Shown piece after piece: positions 19,808-29,636 of a stretch of DNA of 64,000 bases. The stretch lies in contig NZ_CM001240.1 in the NCBI RefSeq assembly GCF_000230835.1, positions 5,172,779-5,236,778 of the forward strand, written 5' to 3'. This DNA is from Clostridium sp. DL-VIII. Lineage in GTDB: Bacteria; Bacillota; Clostridia; Clostridiales; Clostridiaceae. Below the pieces are notes generated by a model, which saw only the letters and a program-made list of their open reading frames with translations, searched no databases and was not told where the DNA came from. The translations under genes and the position numbers were made by a program. Positions within the stretch are counted from its first letter, which is position 1. Every line of letters begins with the position of its first letter.

Positions 19808-19842
19808 ACAAGCTAAATTATCCCCCGAAAATCTTAGCTTGT
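19808..19842 (-). terminator. Hairpin after the 19.8-21.3 kb receptor gene
   Basis: ACAAGCTAA pairs with TTAGCTTGT on the minus strand immediately after the stop codon. The T-tract that follows is interrupted, so termination is probable rather than certain. Confidence 0.55.
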
Positions 19843-19848
19843 ATAATA

Positions 19849-21327
19849 CTATAATTCACTTATAATTTGGTTCATGTCATTTGTTATAACGTCAATATTT
19901 TTATACCTTTTTGATATTTCTTGAATATTGCTTGTCAAATCATTAATACTCGCTAAGATTTCTTCCATGAATGCTGCTACATTCTCTACGTCATCACTTA
20001 AATTATTCATTTCACTTAATGTTTCATTTAAATAACTCTCTGAAGCATTTGTTTTGCTATCAACAACAGTTGATTTTTCTAGAATATTATTTGAATTTTC
20101 TCTTATTGTGATAAATAATTCACTTACCTCTTTAGAGAAACTATCACAGGTTTGTATTGCTTCTTTTTCATTTGCAACTTCAACTGTAACTGTCTTAATT
20201 ATTTCTGAAAATTGTCCTAATAGATTATCTATCTGTTTAGTGAATTCTTGTGAACTGCTAGCTAAAGTTTTTACTTCTTCTGCTACAACTGCAAACCCTT
20301 TACCTGCTTCCCCTGCTCTTGCAGCTTCAATTGATGCATTTAACGATAATAGATTTGTTTGTTCTGTGATTCCATTTAAAGTTACCAAAATATTGCTTAT
20401 CTCGTCATTCATCTCTGAAAGAGATCCCATTGATTTAACTACTTTTTCTATATTAACATTAATATTTGACACTTTAGCATTTAACATTTCTACTTTTCCT
20501 ACACCTTTTGTCACTATCTCGTTTGTTAGATTTGATAATTCTGTAACTTCTTTACTTGATTTCTTAATCTCAGTAATTTCATTTACACCATGATTAATAT
20601 GTGTTTTTATTTCATTAACTCCAGTGACTTCATTCATAACATTGCTAGCAACCTGGTCACTCGCCTTAAGCATTTGCTTTGACGCCTCACTAGTAGCTTC
20701 AATACTGACTTTTATGTCATTATTATTGCTGTTCAATTCAATTGAATTTATTTTTGTTTTTTCTAAAAGTCTTTCATTCTTCTTTTTATTTTCTTCGCTT
20801 TCAATCATTGAATTTTCTAACTTATTATATGTGCTTTTACTTAAATATCCTAAAATACAGAACATTATTACACCTAATACTATATACAAGACTAAAAACG
20901 GTAAATTCTGCATAGTATCCATTCCACTAAATACTGTATCTTTGTATCTGAGAAAGAGAGATATAATTAAAAATAAACCACTTACTCCCATAATCATTAT
21001 TGCTCTAATATCTTCATAAAGAACTGCTACAAACATTGCATAAAAAATGATACAATAGTTCGATAAATTAGGATTTGTAGTCATCATAATAACTATATAT
21101 ATTATCATTGACACACATGCACCACACATAGTAATTTTAGGATTAACCTTCTTCCATATAAATATCCCCAAAATAGGTAATGTTATTAATCCTGCTAACC
21201 CCAATGAAATACTTGCCTCTGCTGGCACTTTAAATAGAAAATTGAGTATTATCCTTGTTGCTATTGATCCTATTAATGAAATTACAACAATAATATTTTT
21301 TATACTGATAACTTTATTACTATTCAT
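19849..21327 (-). CDS. Chemotaxis receptor with multi-helix membrane domain
   Basis: Methyl-accepting receptor of 492 residues. The first 180 residues form about six hydrophobic helices with no soluble sensor domain, followed by a coiled coil and the signalling tip, here [18 protein letters not shown] with [10 protein letters not shown] after it. The replacement of ALNAA by SLNAS and the lack of a clear HAMP mark it as a different receptor class from the other two in the window. It ends with a helical adaptation region. No neighbours belong to the chemotaxis system. Confidence 0.88.
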   Translation of the reverse strand: MNSNKVISIKNIIVVISLIGSIATRIILNFLFKVPAEASISLGLAGLITLPILGIFIWKKVNPKITMCGACVSMIIYIVIMMTTNPNLSNYCIIFYAMFVAVLYEDIRAIMIMGVSGLFLIISLFLRYKDTVFSGMDTMQNLPFLVLYIVLGVIMFCILGYLSKSTYNKLENSMIESEENKKKNERLLEKTKINSIELNSNNNDIKVSIEATSEASKQMLKASDQVASNVMNEVTGVNEIKTHINHGVNEITEIKKSSKEVTELSNLTNEIVTKGVGKVEMLNAKVSNINVNIEKVVKSMGSLSEMNDEISNILVTLNGITEQTNLLSLNASIEAARAGEAGKGFAVVAEEVKTLASSSQEFTKQIDNLLGQFSEIIKTVTVEVANEKEAIQTCDSFSKEVSELFITIRENSNNILEKSTVVDSKTNASESYLNETLSEMNNLSDDVENVAAFMEEILASINDLTSNIQEISKRYKNIDVITNDMNQIISEL

Positions 21328-21378
21328 CCTTCACACTCCGTTTTGCATAATATAGATCGTCTTTTTTTATATATGATA

Positions 21379-22380
21379 TTAGAATTTGTATAATAAACAA
21401 CTCATTGTATACCCTGCACCAACAGAGCAAAGGATAACCTTTGCTCCTTCTTTAACTTTTCCTAATCTTATAGCATTTCTTAAACCGAAAATTGGACTGG
21501 TAGTTCCAGTATATCCAAATTCATCGCCAACATATGAAAAATTTTCACTATCAACATTTAATATTTCTAAAGTTTTAATAGCATCAGGCTTTGAAAATTG
21601 GGAAAATACAAAATGATCTATATCTGCTGCTTTAAGATCGTTTTTGCTTACTAACTCTAAAATTAATTCACTCCATTTTTCAGCTAAAAAACTAAAATCA
21701 AATGGATTCCAGCTCCATCTTTTGCTTTCTTCACTAATCTTATCGTCATAGATTTTTGAATAGCCGCACGCTGGCATAACAATTGAATCATGATAACTTG
21801 AATCTGTAAAAAAATTCGAATCAATAAAACCACTTTCCTTATCTTCTTCAATAGCTTCTAATAATACAGCCGCTGCTGAATCTCCAAAATTAGAATATGT
21901 AACTGGGTCATTTTTATTTACAACTGAACTTATCAACAAAGTTCCAACTACCAAAATATTTTTAATATTTTTTTTGATTTTAGCATATGTACTTGCTAGA
22001 TCCAACGCTGTAAGCATACCAATACAATTATTATTTATGTCATAAACTATATGAGCATTTTTAGCTCCCAGCATATTATTTAATTTTAAGGCATTACTTG
22101 GAGAAGTGTATTCGGGTGTTTCTGAAGATAATATTATCATATCAATACTTTCCGCACTAACGTTAGAATAGCGCAAAACTTTGCTACAAGCTTCAAAAGC
22201 CATTGTAAGAGAGGTTTCCTCTTCATCTGCTAGATATCTTTGTTCTCTTCCTAGATGAGTCATTAATCCATTTACGTCTACATTAATAGCTTCAAAATGT
22301 TCAATAAAATGTTCATTTCCAACCACATTATAAGGATAATAGACAGCTATATCCTTAATTTTAATATTGTAATGCTTCAT
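21379..22380 (-). CDS. KAS III-like thiolase-fold protein with altered triad
   Basis: Homologue of 3-oxoacyl-ACP synthase III (FabH). The nucleophile Cys119 is kept in DINNNCIGMLTALDLAS, as are FGDSAAAVLLE and the final GAGYTMSCLLY. The catalytic His (VPHQAN in FabH) aligns with FVFSQFSK, giving Ser260, and the Asn of GNTSA aligns with GTTSP, giving Thr293. A normal decarboxylating condensation is therefore doubtful. Acyl transfer or another Claisen-type reaction is possible. It is not in a fatty acid cluster. It lies divergent from an alpha/beta hydrolase gene across 449 bases. A ribosome binding site (TTGGAGGTAG) precedes the ATG. Confidence 0.85.
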   Translation of the reverse strand: MKHYNIKIKDIAVYYPYNVVGNEHFIEHFEAINVDVNGLMTHLGREQRYLADEEETSLTMAFEACSKVLRYSNVSAESIDMIILSSETPEYTSPSNALKLNNMLGAKNAHIVYDINNNCIGMLTALDLASTYAKIKKNIKNILVVGTLLISSVVNKNDPVTYSNFGDSAAAVLLEAIEEDKESGFIDSNFFTDSSYHDSIVMPACGYSKIYDDKISEESKRWSWNPFDFSFLAEKWSELILELVSKNDLKAADIDHFVFSQFSKPDAIKTLEILNVDSENFSYVGDEFGYTGTTSPIFGLRNAIRLGKVKEGAKVILCSVGAGYTMSCLLYKF

Positions 22381-22758
22381 TTTTCTACCTCCAATTTTTT
22401 ATAATGTATATGTTGAAATTTACAATGTACAATTGATGCCCTTTATTCGTAGTCTGTGACCAATTATAGTTGAAGCTCAAAGAAAAAGGTAGAGAGACCA
22501 AATGAAAGATTTTGACCCTCACTTTTCTTATAAGGATTCCTTCAAAAATTGCTAATTGCAAATTGCAATGCATATATAGTGTTTTTGTTATTTTATTATA
22601 CAAATCTATTGTAAAGTGTATTAGCCATTATGGTAACGCCAATGTTAAATTATGTTAAATTTCTTTAATTATGTATTACGAAATATAGTAAATAGCATTC
22701 AACAAGCCGATTAACTCTTGCTTTTACGGAAGTTAATTCCCTATGGCTCGAGGTTTTA
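22381..22758. other. Intergenic region with low-complexity AATTGCAA-type repeats
   Basis: No convincing gene. A 72-codon minus-strand frame ending at 22385 runs into the next ribosome binding site and has no signal of its own. The segment 22546-22570 contains repeated AATTGC/GCAATT words, and 22409-22435 contains ATTTACAATGTACAATT-like sequence. An inverted repeat ATTAACT/AGTTAAT is found near 22710-22737. Confidence 0.4.
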
Positions 22759-22788
22759 TTGCGGTGTAATTGTAATTTTATGTATGAT
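22759..22788 (+). promoter_or_regulatory. Candidate promoter of the alpha/beta hydrolase gene
   Basis: TTGCGG, 18-base spacer, TATGAT. It is 42 bases ahead of the ATG with a clear ribosome binding site (TAGGAGG) between. Prediction by motif only. Confidence 0.5.
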
Positions 22789-22829
22789 AGAATAAATTTA
22801 AATAACTATATTTTTTAGGAGGCATTAAA

Positions 22830-23576
22830 ATGATTTTTAAAAAAGATGACTTAGAATTCGAATTATTAAATGGAAGCAAAAAAAGTGATATAAATTTAGT
22901 TTATATTCATGGTTCTGGCTGTGATAAACGTTTTTTACGTGCACTTGCAGATCAAACAAACGAATATGATTGTTACTTACTGGACTTGCCTGGACATGGC
23001 GGTTCTGATGATACTGGCTATACTGTAGATAACTATATTAATTCTATATATAGCTTTGTAAAAGATCTAAAAAATGTAATCCTAATAGGACACTCCCTAG
23101 GTGGAACACTTGCGTTATCGGTTTTATCAAAAAAACTTCCAGATATAAAAGGAAGTGTAATTATTAGTTCTACAGCAAATTTTTATAAACTTGATAAAAC
23201 TTTTATGGAAAAAATTCATGCTGGAATAATAGATATGAATTATTTAATTGAATGCACTGGTAATCCAAATGACCCTTTAGCTATAGAAGCTATAAGCTAT
23301 ATCGGCCCCCCTGAAACAATCATAGAAGACTTTTTAATAGATGAAATGGTGAATGTTGAATATTGTTTAAAAGATATAAATGTCCCTACTATTATAATTA
23401 CTGGAGAAGATGAAATATTAACACTTGTAGAATATTCGGAATATCTTAATAGACATATAAAAGGCTCTGAGCTTATTATATTTCCAAATGAAAGGCATAT
23501 GTTACCTATAACTCAAAGAGAGCAAATCGGTAAAATTATTATGAATTTAACAGCCTCTATTGATAAAGCTTTCTGA
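22830..23576 (+). CDS. Alpha/beta-hydrolase family protein
   Basis: Probable serine hydrolase of 248 residues with the canonical fold: oxyanion motif YIHGSGCDKRF (25-35), DLPGHGGSD, nucleophile elbow GHSLGG with Ser89, acid Asp194 in TGEDEIL and His223 in NERHMLP. The complete triad suggests an active esterase, lipase or thioesterase, but the substrate cannot be read from sequence. The start is fixed by TAGGAGG eight bases upstream. It is divergent from the KAS III-like gene, so an acyl-thioester substrate is conceivable but unproven. Confidence 0.88.
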   Translation: MIFKKDDLEFELLNGSKKSDINLVYIHGSGCDKRFLRALADQTNEYDCYLLDLPGHGGSDDTGYTVDNYINSIYSFVKDLKNVILIGHSLGGTLALSVLSKKLPDIKGSVIISSTANFYKLDKTFMEKIHAGIIDMNYLIECTGNPNDPLAIEAISYIGPPETIIEDFLIDEMVNVEYCLKDINVPTIIITGEDEILTLVEYSEYLNRHIKGSELIIFPNERHMLPITQREQIGKIIMNLTASIDKAF

Positions 23577-23732
23577 TATATATTAATAGCAATAAAATAA
23601 TAAGCAGCAACATTTTTATTCTTTTTATGGTATTAAACTCTAGTTAGATAATAACTTTATATATGATATATGTTATATCCGCAATGAGCACACTGCTCAC
23701 AAATTTGATTTTATTATAGTCTTATGTAATAT

Positions 23733-23773
23733 AAAAAAATAGGGTACCTCATTTCTGAAGTACCCTATTTTTT
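23733..23773. terminator. Bidirectional terminator
   Basis: AAAATAGGGTAC pairs with GTACCCTATTTT, flanked by A and T runs on either side. It separates the convergent hydrolase (plus) and type III glutamine synthetase (minus) genes. Confidence 0.9.
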
Positions 23774-23795
23774 ATTTTATATTACTATATGTCAA

Positions 23796-25889
23796 TTAAA
23801 CGTTGAATAACATATCGCTATAAGTTGGAAGTGGCCAGAATTCTTTATCTACTAGAGTTTCTAGCTTATCAGCATCTGCTCTTAAAGTATTCATTTGCTC
23901 AAATACTTCGTATCTGTACAACATTCCTAAATCGAAGATATCACCTTCGAAATTATCAGCCTTTTCAACTAATTTTTCAAGAAGAGCTACATTTTTATTT
24001 AATGAAGCTGTTAATGTTGAAACTTCAGTTAATAATTCTGTTTGAACTGATATATCAGCACTAACTCCAGTAGCCTTAATTGTATTTATTGATGTTGCAA
24101 GACTTGTAGCAAACTTAATTACAGCAGGTATAATTTGACGTTTTGCCATTTCAAGTGTTGTTAACGCTTCTATATTTATAGTCTTGTTGTAGTTTTCAAG
24201 AGTAATTTCATAACGAGATGTTGCTTCTACTTTAGTTAATACTCCATGTTTTTCAAGTACTGCTTGATTCTTTTCAGAAATCATAGCTTTAGCTGATTCT
24301 ACTGTAGACTTTATGTTTGGAAGTCCTCTTCTTTCAGCTTCAGCAACCCATTCATCTGAATATCCATTACCATTAAAGATTACTTTCTTATGGTTCTTAA
24401 CAATATCAGTTAAGATTGTTTGGATTTCTGCATCTAAATCAGTAGCACTTTCTAATTTATCTGCAATTTCAGATAAAGTTTCAGCAACTATTGTATTTAA
24501 AACGAAGTTACATCCAGCAATTGATGCTGATGATGGAACCATTCTAAATTCAAACTTGTTTCCAGTAAATGCAAATGGAGAAGTTCTGTTTCTATCAGTT
24601 GCATCCTTAGGAAGTGGAGGTAATGTATTTACTCCAATAGTTAACTCACTTGCAGATTTAGAACTTGTAGCAGGACCCTTTTCAATTTGTTCTAATACAT
24701 CTTCTAATTGATCTCCTAAGAATATAGAGATTATAGCTGGTGGAGCTTCGTTTGCACCTAATCTATGATCATTTCCAGCATTAGCAGCTGATACTCTTAA
24801 TAAATCTGGATACTCATCAACAGCTTTTATTACAGCACAAAGGAATAAAAGGAATTGTTTATTATCATGTGGAGATTTACCTGGTTCAAGAAGATTCATT
24901 CCATCATTAGTTCCCATTGACCAGTTATTGTGCTTTCCTGATCCATTTACCCCAGCAAATGGTTTTTCATGAAGTAAGCAATATAAGCCATGTTTTTCTG
25001 CAACTTTCTTCATTACTTCCATTGTCAATTGGTTATGATCAGTTGATATATTAGTTGTACTAAATATAGGAGCTAATTCATGTTGAGCAGGTGCAACTTC
25101 ATTATGCTTAGTTTTAGCTAATATTCCAAGCTTCCAAAGTTCTTCATCTACTTCTTTCATGAAATCAGAAACTCTTTCTTTTATTGTTCCGAAGTAATGA
25201 TCTTCAAGTTCTTGTCCTTTTGAAGGTTTTGCTCCGAATAATGTTCTTCCTGTTAATATAAGGTCTTTACGAGCATCATACATTTTCTTATCAATTAAGA
25301 AATATTCTTGCTCCGGACCTACTGTTGTAATAACTTTTTGAGTAGTAGTATTACCTAGTACTCTTAAAACACGTAGGGCTTGTTTATCTAAAGCTTCCAT
25401 TGAACGTAATAATGGAGTTTTCTTATCTAAAGCTTCTCCATTATAAGAACAGAATGCAGTAGGTATACATAATGAACCATCCTTGATAAATGCTGGTGAA
25501 GTACAATCCCATGCAGTATATCCTCTAGCTTCAAAAGTAGCTCGGAGTCCTCCAGAAGGGAATGATGATGCATCAGGTTCACCTTTAATTAATTCCTTAC
25601 CTGAGAATTCTAATATAACTTTTCCATCAGCAGTTGGACTTATGAAAGAATCATGTTTTTCAGCAGTGATTCCAGTCATTGGTTGGAACCAGTGAGTAAA
25701 ATGAGTCGCCCCTTTTTCAACAGCCCAATCTCTCATTGCAGCAGCAACAACATCTGCAACTTCTGGATCAAGAGAAGTTCCTTTTTCAATTGTCTTTTTT
25801 AAAGCTTTATAAGTAGCCTTTGGAAGACGTTCTTTCATTACAGCATCGCTGAATACATTTGAAGCAAAAATTTCATTAATTTTGTTCAT
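23796..25889 (-). CDS. glnN: Glutamine synthetase type III
   Basis: Makes glutamine from glutamate, ammonia and ATP. The 697-residue length is characteristic of the GSIII dodecameric family rather than the 440-residue GSI encoded at 35 kb. Recognisable blocks are [61 protein letters not shown], and [17 protein letters not shown]. It is monocistronic, with its own promoter and terminator. Having GSI and GSIII in one locus suggests separate roles under different nitrogen states. Confidence 0.96.
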   Translation of the reverse strand: MNKINEIFASNVFSDAVMKERLPKATYKALKKTIEKGTSLDPEVADVVAAAMRDWAVEKGATHFTHWFQPMTGITAEKHDSFISPTADGKVILEFSGKELIKGEPDASSFPSGGLRATFEARGYTAWDCTSPAFIKDGSLCIPTAFCSYNGEALDKKTPLLRSMEALDKQALRVLRVLGNTTTQKVITTVGPEQEYFLIDKKMYDARKDLILTGRTLFGAKPSKGQELEDHYFGTIKERVSDFMKEVDEELWKLGILAKTKHNEVAPAQHELAPIFSTTNISTDHNQLTMEVMKKVAEKHGLYCLLHEKPFAGVNGSGKHNNWSMGTNDGMNLLEPGKSPHDNKQFLLFLCAVIKAVDEYPDLLRVSAANAGNDHRLGANEAPPAIISIFLGDQLEDVLEQIEKGPATSSKSASELTIGVNTLPPLPKDATDRNRTSPFAFTGNKFEFRMVPSSASIAGCNFVLNTIVAETLSEIADKLESATDLDAEIQTILTDIVKNHKKVIFNGNGYSDEWVAEAERRGLPNIKSTVESAKAMISEKNQAVLEKHGVLTKVEATSRYEITLENYNKTINIEALTTLEMAKRQIIPAVIKFATSLATSINTIKATGVSADISVQTELLTEVSTLTASLNKNVALLEKLVEKADNFEGDIFDLGMLYRYEVFEQMNTLRADADKLETLVDKEFWPLPTYSDMLFNV

Positions 25890-25968
25890 TAATAAGATCC
25901 CCTTTCAGATATACAATTTATTGTTTAAATTGCTTTTTGCACATTTTTAAATTAATAATTTTATAAAA

Positions 25969-25997
25969 ATTTTAGAATATAAATATTATATTGTCAA
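25969..25997 (-). promoter_or_regulatory. SigA-type promoter of glnN
   Basis: TTGACA, 17-base spacer, TAAAAT on the minus strand, about 80 bases before the glnN ATG. The -35 is a perfect match. The rest of the 25890-26412 gap is AT-rich, and apart from the family A repeat at its far end nothing else was recognised. No attenuator hairpin follows the promoter, unlike glnA. Confidence 0.75.
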
Positions 25998-26365
25998 CAA
26001 GAAATATAGAATAAAACAGCAGTTATTTTCCTTTCATATGAAAATTTGGAATAAAATGCATATAAAAAAATAAAAAGCCAAAGATATATTATTAAAACAA
26101 TATTCTCTAGCTCCATTGCTAAAATTTTATTCAATTAATACTAAACCAAGTTTTTTTCATCAATACATAAAAGCTAACATAGCTTTAAATATATCATATG
26201 TTAATTATACTATATTGTTAAGGGTTGTTCAATACTGAAATTTTATTTCGACTAATATTTTATTATTATAAACATAAATTGCACATTTTCCACAATTATT
26301 CATTATTTACCTTTATTGTATATTTTTAATCAGAAAATATTAATTAATAAAATATCAGTTTTCTT

Positions 26366-26435
26366 AGGCACATGAAAAGAAATAACAACTCCAAATCTGG
26401 CAGATAGACTTGTTATTTTTTTGATTGTGCCTTAT
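26366..26435. repeat. Palindromic repeat family A, full copy
   Basis: About 70 bases beginning TAGGCACATGAAAAGAAATA and ending with a near complement (ATTTTTTTGATTGTGCCTTA), with AATAACAAC/TTGTTATT pairing inward. It overlaps the 3' end of the small membrane protein gene and supplies its last codons (AQSKK) and stop. The stem followed by T-rich sequence could also act as its terminator. Related copies are at 36852, 38393, and single arms at 8380 and 28130. Confidence 0.8.
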
Positions 26436-26715
26436 TTCCTACATCTTCAAATTCAACGTCTATAACTTCTCCATTAGTGTAGTCATCAGTTGATTGTTCA
26501 TAACTCTGGTAATTATCGTTATTATCTTTATTATTCTTTACTTTATTATTTTTACTCTTTTTCTTTACAAATCCAACAATTTTCATAACTATATATCCTA
26601 TAATTCCAACTAATAAAAGCCATGGAAGCATTTTTAATATTATTGATAACACAAAAAATACTATGAAAACGCTGACGCCAATATATATATATCTTTTTAT
26701 ATTTCCATTCATCAT
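26413..26715 (-). CDS. Small membrane protein of unknown function
   Basis: A 100-residue protein with two hydrophobic segments (about 8-28 and 30-50), a Lys/Asn-rich cytoplasmic linker (KKKSKNNKVKNNKDNNDN) and an acidic tail (GEVIDVEFEDV). Similar tails occur in uncharacterised clostridial membrane proteins. Two adjacent ATGs are possible starts. The final codons and the stop lie within a family A palindromic repeat, so the C-terminus has been set by the repeat insertion. It is monocistronic. Confidence 0.65.
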   Translation of the reverse strand: MMNGNIKRYIYIGVSVFIVFFVLSIILKMLPWLLLVGIIGYIVMKIVGFVKKKSKNNKVKNNKDNNDNYQSYEQSTDDYTNGEVIDVEFEDVGNKAQSKK

Positions 26716-26985
26716 ACTTAAACCTCTGTATTACTTAATTTTTATCACATATGTAGTGATTTTCTCTTATCAAAGTAGAATACTATGCGTAAAAAACATT
26801 ATAGGCAAAACTAATTTATTTTTTATTCTTTTTGACACACCGAACCTACTTAATTGACCTTTTGAATAAGTTATCCACAGCTTTGACTTTATTATAAATT
26901 CCTAAAGAATAAAAAAACTTTCTTAATCGGTTACAATTATACCTTAAGACTGTATAATTTACAATGTATAAAATAAAATTATCTC

Positions 26986-27903
26986 TTACCTATGAGATGA
27001 AAACTTATAGGTTATAAATATACTAATTACAAGCACCATTGTAACTACTAATCCACCTTCCGGCCCAAAACTCCCTCCATTAATTATATTAGAACTTATC
27101 ACTCTTATATTGTATAAAGAATCTGTCTCAGCACCACTTACTGAAAATCCGAAAATAGGACCTTGAAAATAGTTCCACGCTGTATGATAGCCTATACACA
27201 TCCATAAGTTTTTAGTCTTAATATATATTCCTGCCATAAAAACTGCAAATAAGAACAAATTAATATACGCTAAGAGACTTATACCTTGATTCATTGAATG
27301 TAACAACGAAAAAATCACAGATGAAACTATAATCGGAATAAACCAAGACTTTCGGCCTTCTTTTAAAATATTCATACAATATCCTCTAGAAAAAAGTTCT
27401 TCACTTATTCCAACAAAAATAAAAATAATTAGTTGTATAATTAATGGGTATAAAATACTTGTCTTACTCAAGCCACTTTGTAATTTTACTGACTTAGTAC
27501 ATATAAGTACAAGAGCAACTATTATAAATGACATTGCACCTATAATTACTCCAAAGCATAAATCACTCAAACTGCCTTTTGTCTTAGTAAGACCTATATC
27601 TTTGATACTCTTCCTTTCAAATATTCCCCAAAATAGAATAACATAAAATATCATACAAATACATTGAATTAATATTAAACACACAGATGGAAAACTGCTA
27701 ATACTTGAAAGCTGTTTATTCAAATAATTTGCATACAGAGCATTATTAACTGCAAATTCTGGATTTACAGCTAAAATAACTGCTTTATAGATCATAAAAA
27801 AAATATCAGACAGTATGTTTAGCGTTATATAGAAAGCTAAAAAAAGACCTCCTATTTTTAATAAAGATTTTATTAACTTATTATTGCACTTTAGAATTTT
27901 CAT
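26986..27903 (-). CDS. CPBP family intramembrane metalloprotease
   Basis: Membrane protein of 305 residues with about eight helices and the CAAX-protease/bacteriocin-processing signature: EELFSRGY (Glu168, Glu169, Arg173), His202 in LLHSMNQG and HTAWN with His240. Members process proteins within the membrane or act in bacteriocin immunity. No bacteriocin gene is next to it, so the substrate is unknown. It appears monocistronic. Confidence 0.87.
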   Translation of the reverse strand: MKILKCNNKLIKSLLKIGGLFLAFYITLNILSDIFFMIYKAVILAVNPEFAVNNALYANYLNKQLSSISSFPSVCLILIQCICMIFYVILFWGIFERKSIKDIGLTKTKGSLSDLCFGVIIGAMSFIIVALVLICTKSVKLQSGLSKTSILYPLIIQLIIFIFVGISEELFSRGYCMNILKEGRKSWFIPIIVSSVIFSLLHSMNQGISLLAYINLFLFAVFMAGIYIKTKNLWMCIGYHTAWNYFQGPIFGFSVSGAETDSLYNIRVISSNIINGGSFGPEGGLVVTMVLVISIFITYKFSSHR

Positions 27904-28087
27904 TACTTTCCTCCATTCTTTTCTTTAAGATATTCCTCTTTACATATACATCTTTTATATACTTATAATATATTATGATACCTTTCCATAATATAGAAAC
28001 ATATAATCTACTTTATAATTAACAATTAAAATATTTTTACTTCCTTATTCATGGTCTTTCTTGACTGAAAAAATCCTATAATTTCCT

Positions 28088-28124
28088 GCACAATAAAATC
28101 CCCCTAGAATTTCTAGGGGGATTA
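28088..28124 (-). terminator. Terminator of the glutamate synthase operon
   Basis: AATCCCCCTAGAA pairs perfectly with TTCTAGGGGGATT with almost no loop, followed by TTTATT on the minus strand. It is 27 bases after the small-subunit stop and is one of the strongest hairpins in the window. Confidence 0.92.
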
Positions 28125-28129
28125 CTCTT

Positions 28130-28148
28130 ATTATTTTCATGTGCCTAA
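28130..28148. repeat. Single arm of palindromic repeat family A
   Basis: TTATTTTCATGTGCCTAA matches the right arm of the full copies at 38393-38456. It lies between the glutamate synthase stop and its terminator. No partner arm is present. Confidence 0.55.
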
Positions 28149-28150
28149 TT

Positions 28151-29623
28151 CTATTTTCTTAAGAATTCATTAACAGCTATTCCTGCTTGTATTCCTTCAC
28201 TTATTGCTGTTACAACTAATGATTGTCCACGTCTTGCATCACCTGTTGCAAACACTTTAGGAATATTAGTTTCAAAGTCTTCATTTGATGCTTTTATATT
28301 AGTTCTTGCATCTGATTCAACTCCAAATGCTTCCTTAATATAACTTTGTGAACCTGTGAATCCCATTGCAAGTAATACTAGTTCTGCCTGGTAAGTCTTC
28401 TCTGATCCTTTAACTGGCACTGGTCCAAATCTTCCATTTTCGTCTTTTTTCCATTCTACTTTTACAGTATCAACACTTTCAAGATTTCCATCTTTATCAG
28501 CATGGATAGCCGTAACTGTTGTTAGATATTCTCTAGGATCTCTGCCATACAAATCTATAAATTCTTCTTGTCCATAATCGACCTTAAGAATCTTAGGCCA
28601 TTCTGGCCATGGATTATTTGCAGCTCTTTCCTTAGAAGGCTCACCCATTATTTCAAATTGAACTAATGACTTACATCCATGTCTAAGTGAAGTTCCAACG
28701 CAGTCTGTACCTGTATCTCCACCACCAATTACAATTACATTCTTACCTTCTGCAGATATATAATTATTATCTGCATGCTTTGAATCTAAAAGGCTCTTAG
28801 TATTAGCTTTTAAGAAATCTACAGCAAAATGAATGCCTTTAACGTCATTTCTTCCTTCTGCTACAAGATCTCTAGGCTGTGATGCTCCTGTAGCAAGAAC
28901 TACAGCATCATATTCATCTAAGATTTCCTTAGCATTATAGTTTTCACCTACATTTGCATTAGTTACAAATCTAACACCTTCTTCTGCCATAAGATTTATT
29001 CTTCTTAAAATAACTTCCTTATCAAGCTTCATGTTAGGAATTCCATACATTAATAATCCACCTGGCCTGTCACTTCTTTCAAATACAGTAACCTTATGAC
29101 CACATTTATTTAATGTATTTGCTGCTGCAAGCCCTGCTGGACCTGAACCTATTACAGCAACCTTCTTCCCTGTTCTCTTTAAAGGTGAATTTGCCTTAAC
29201 TATTCCATTATCAAAAGCTGTATCAATTATAGCTCTTTCATTTTCTTTTATAGTAACTGAAGGACCATTTAATCCTGCTGTACATCCAGCTTCACATGGT
29301 GCTGGACATACTCTTCCTGTAAATTCAGGAAATGGATTAGTCTTATTTAATCTTTCGTAAGCTAAATCCCATTTTCCCTTATATACTAGGTCATTCCATT
29401 CAGGAATTAGGTTGTGAAGTGGACATCCTGATACCATGCCTGAAAATAATACTCCTGATTGACAAAACGGAACGCCACAATCCATACATCTAGCACCTTG
29501 GATACATTGTTTATCTAAAGGAAGTCTTGTATGAAATTCGTTATAATCTTGTAATCTTTCCTTTGGTTCTCTGTTTTTGCCTACTTCTCTATCATACTCT
29601 AAAAATCCAGTTGGTTTACCCAT
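28151..29623 (-). CDS. gltD: Glutamate synthase small (beta) subunit
   Basis: Supplies electrons from NAD(P)H through FAD to the large subunit. It has an N-terminal Cys-rich region (CMDCGVPFC, GCPLHNLIPEWN, CPAPCEAGC) for Fe-S clusters, then an FAD site (VAVIGSGPAGLAAANTL) and an NAD(P) site (VIVIGGGDTGTD). Length 490 is standard. It starts 13 bases after the large-subunit stop. Clostridial literature often calls this gene gltB and the large subunit gltA. Confidence 0.96.
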   Translation of the reverse strand: MGKPTGFLEYDREVGKNREPKERLQDYNEFHTRLPLDKQCIQGARCMDCGVPFCQSGVLFSGMVSGCPLHNLIPEWNDLVYKGKWDLAYERLNKTNPFPEFTGRVCPAPCEAGCTAGLNGPSVTIKENERAIIDTAFDNGIVKANSPLKRTGKKVAVIGSGPAGLAAANTLNKCGHKVTVFERSDRPGGLLMYGIPNMKLDKEVILRRINLMAEEGVRFVTNANVGENYNAKEILDEYDAVVLATGASQPRDLVAEGRNDVKGIHFAVDFLKANTKSLLDSKHADNNYISAEGKNVIVIGGGDTGTDCVGTSLRHGCKSLVQFEIMGEPSKERAANNPWPEWPKILKVDYGQEEFIDLYGRDPREYLTTVTAIHADKDGNLESVDTVKVEWKKDENGRFGPVPVKGSEKTYQAELVLLAMGFTGSQSYIKEAFGVESDARTNIKASNEDFETNIPKVFATGDARRGQSLVVTAISEGIQAGIAVNEFLRK

Positions 29624-29636
29624 TCGTCTATCCCTC

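Noticed and set aside
22385..22603. A 72-codon minus-strand open frame
   Set aside because: No ribosome binding site, low-complexity composition, and it ends inside the ribosome binding region of the KAS III-like gene.
26871..26879. TTATCCACA, a perfect DnaA box
   Set aside because: A single copy with no others nearby, and no dnaA, dnaN or replication gene. Chance occurrence is expected in AT-rich DNA.
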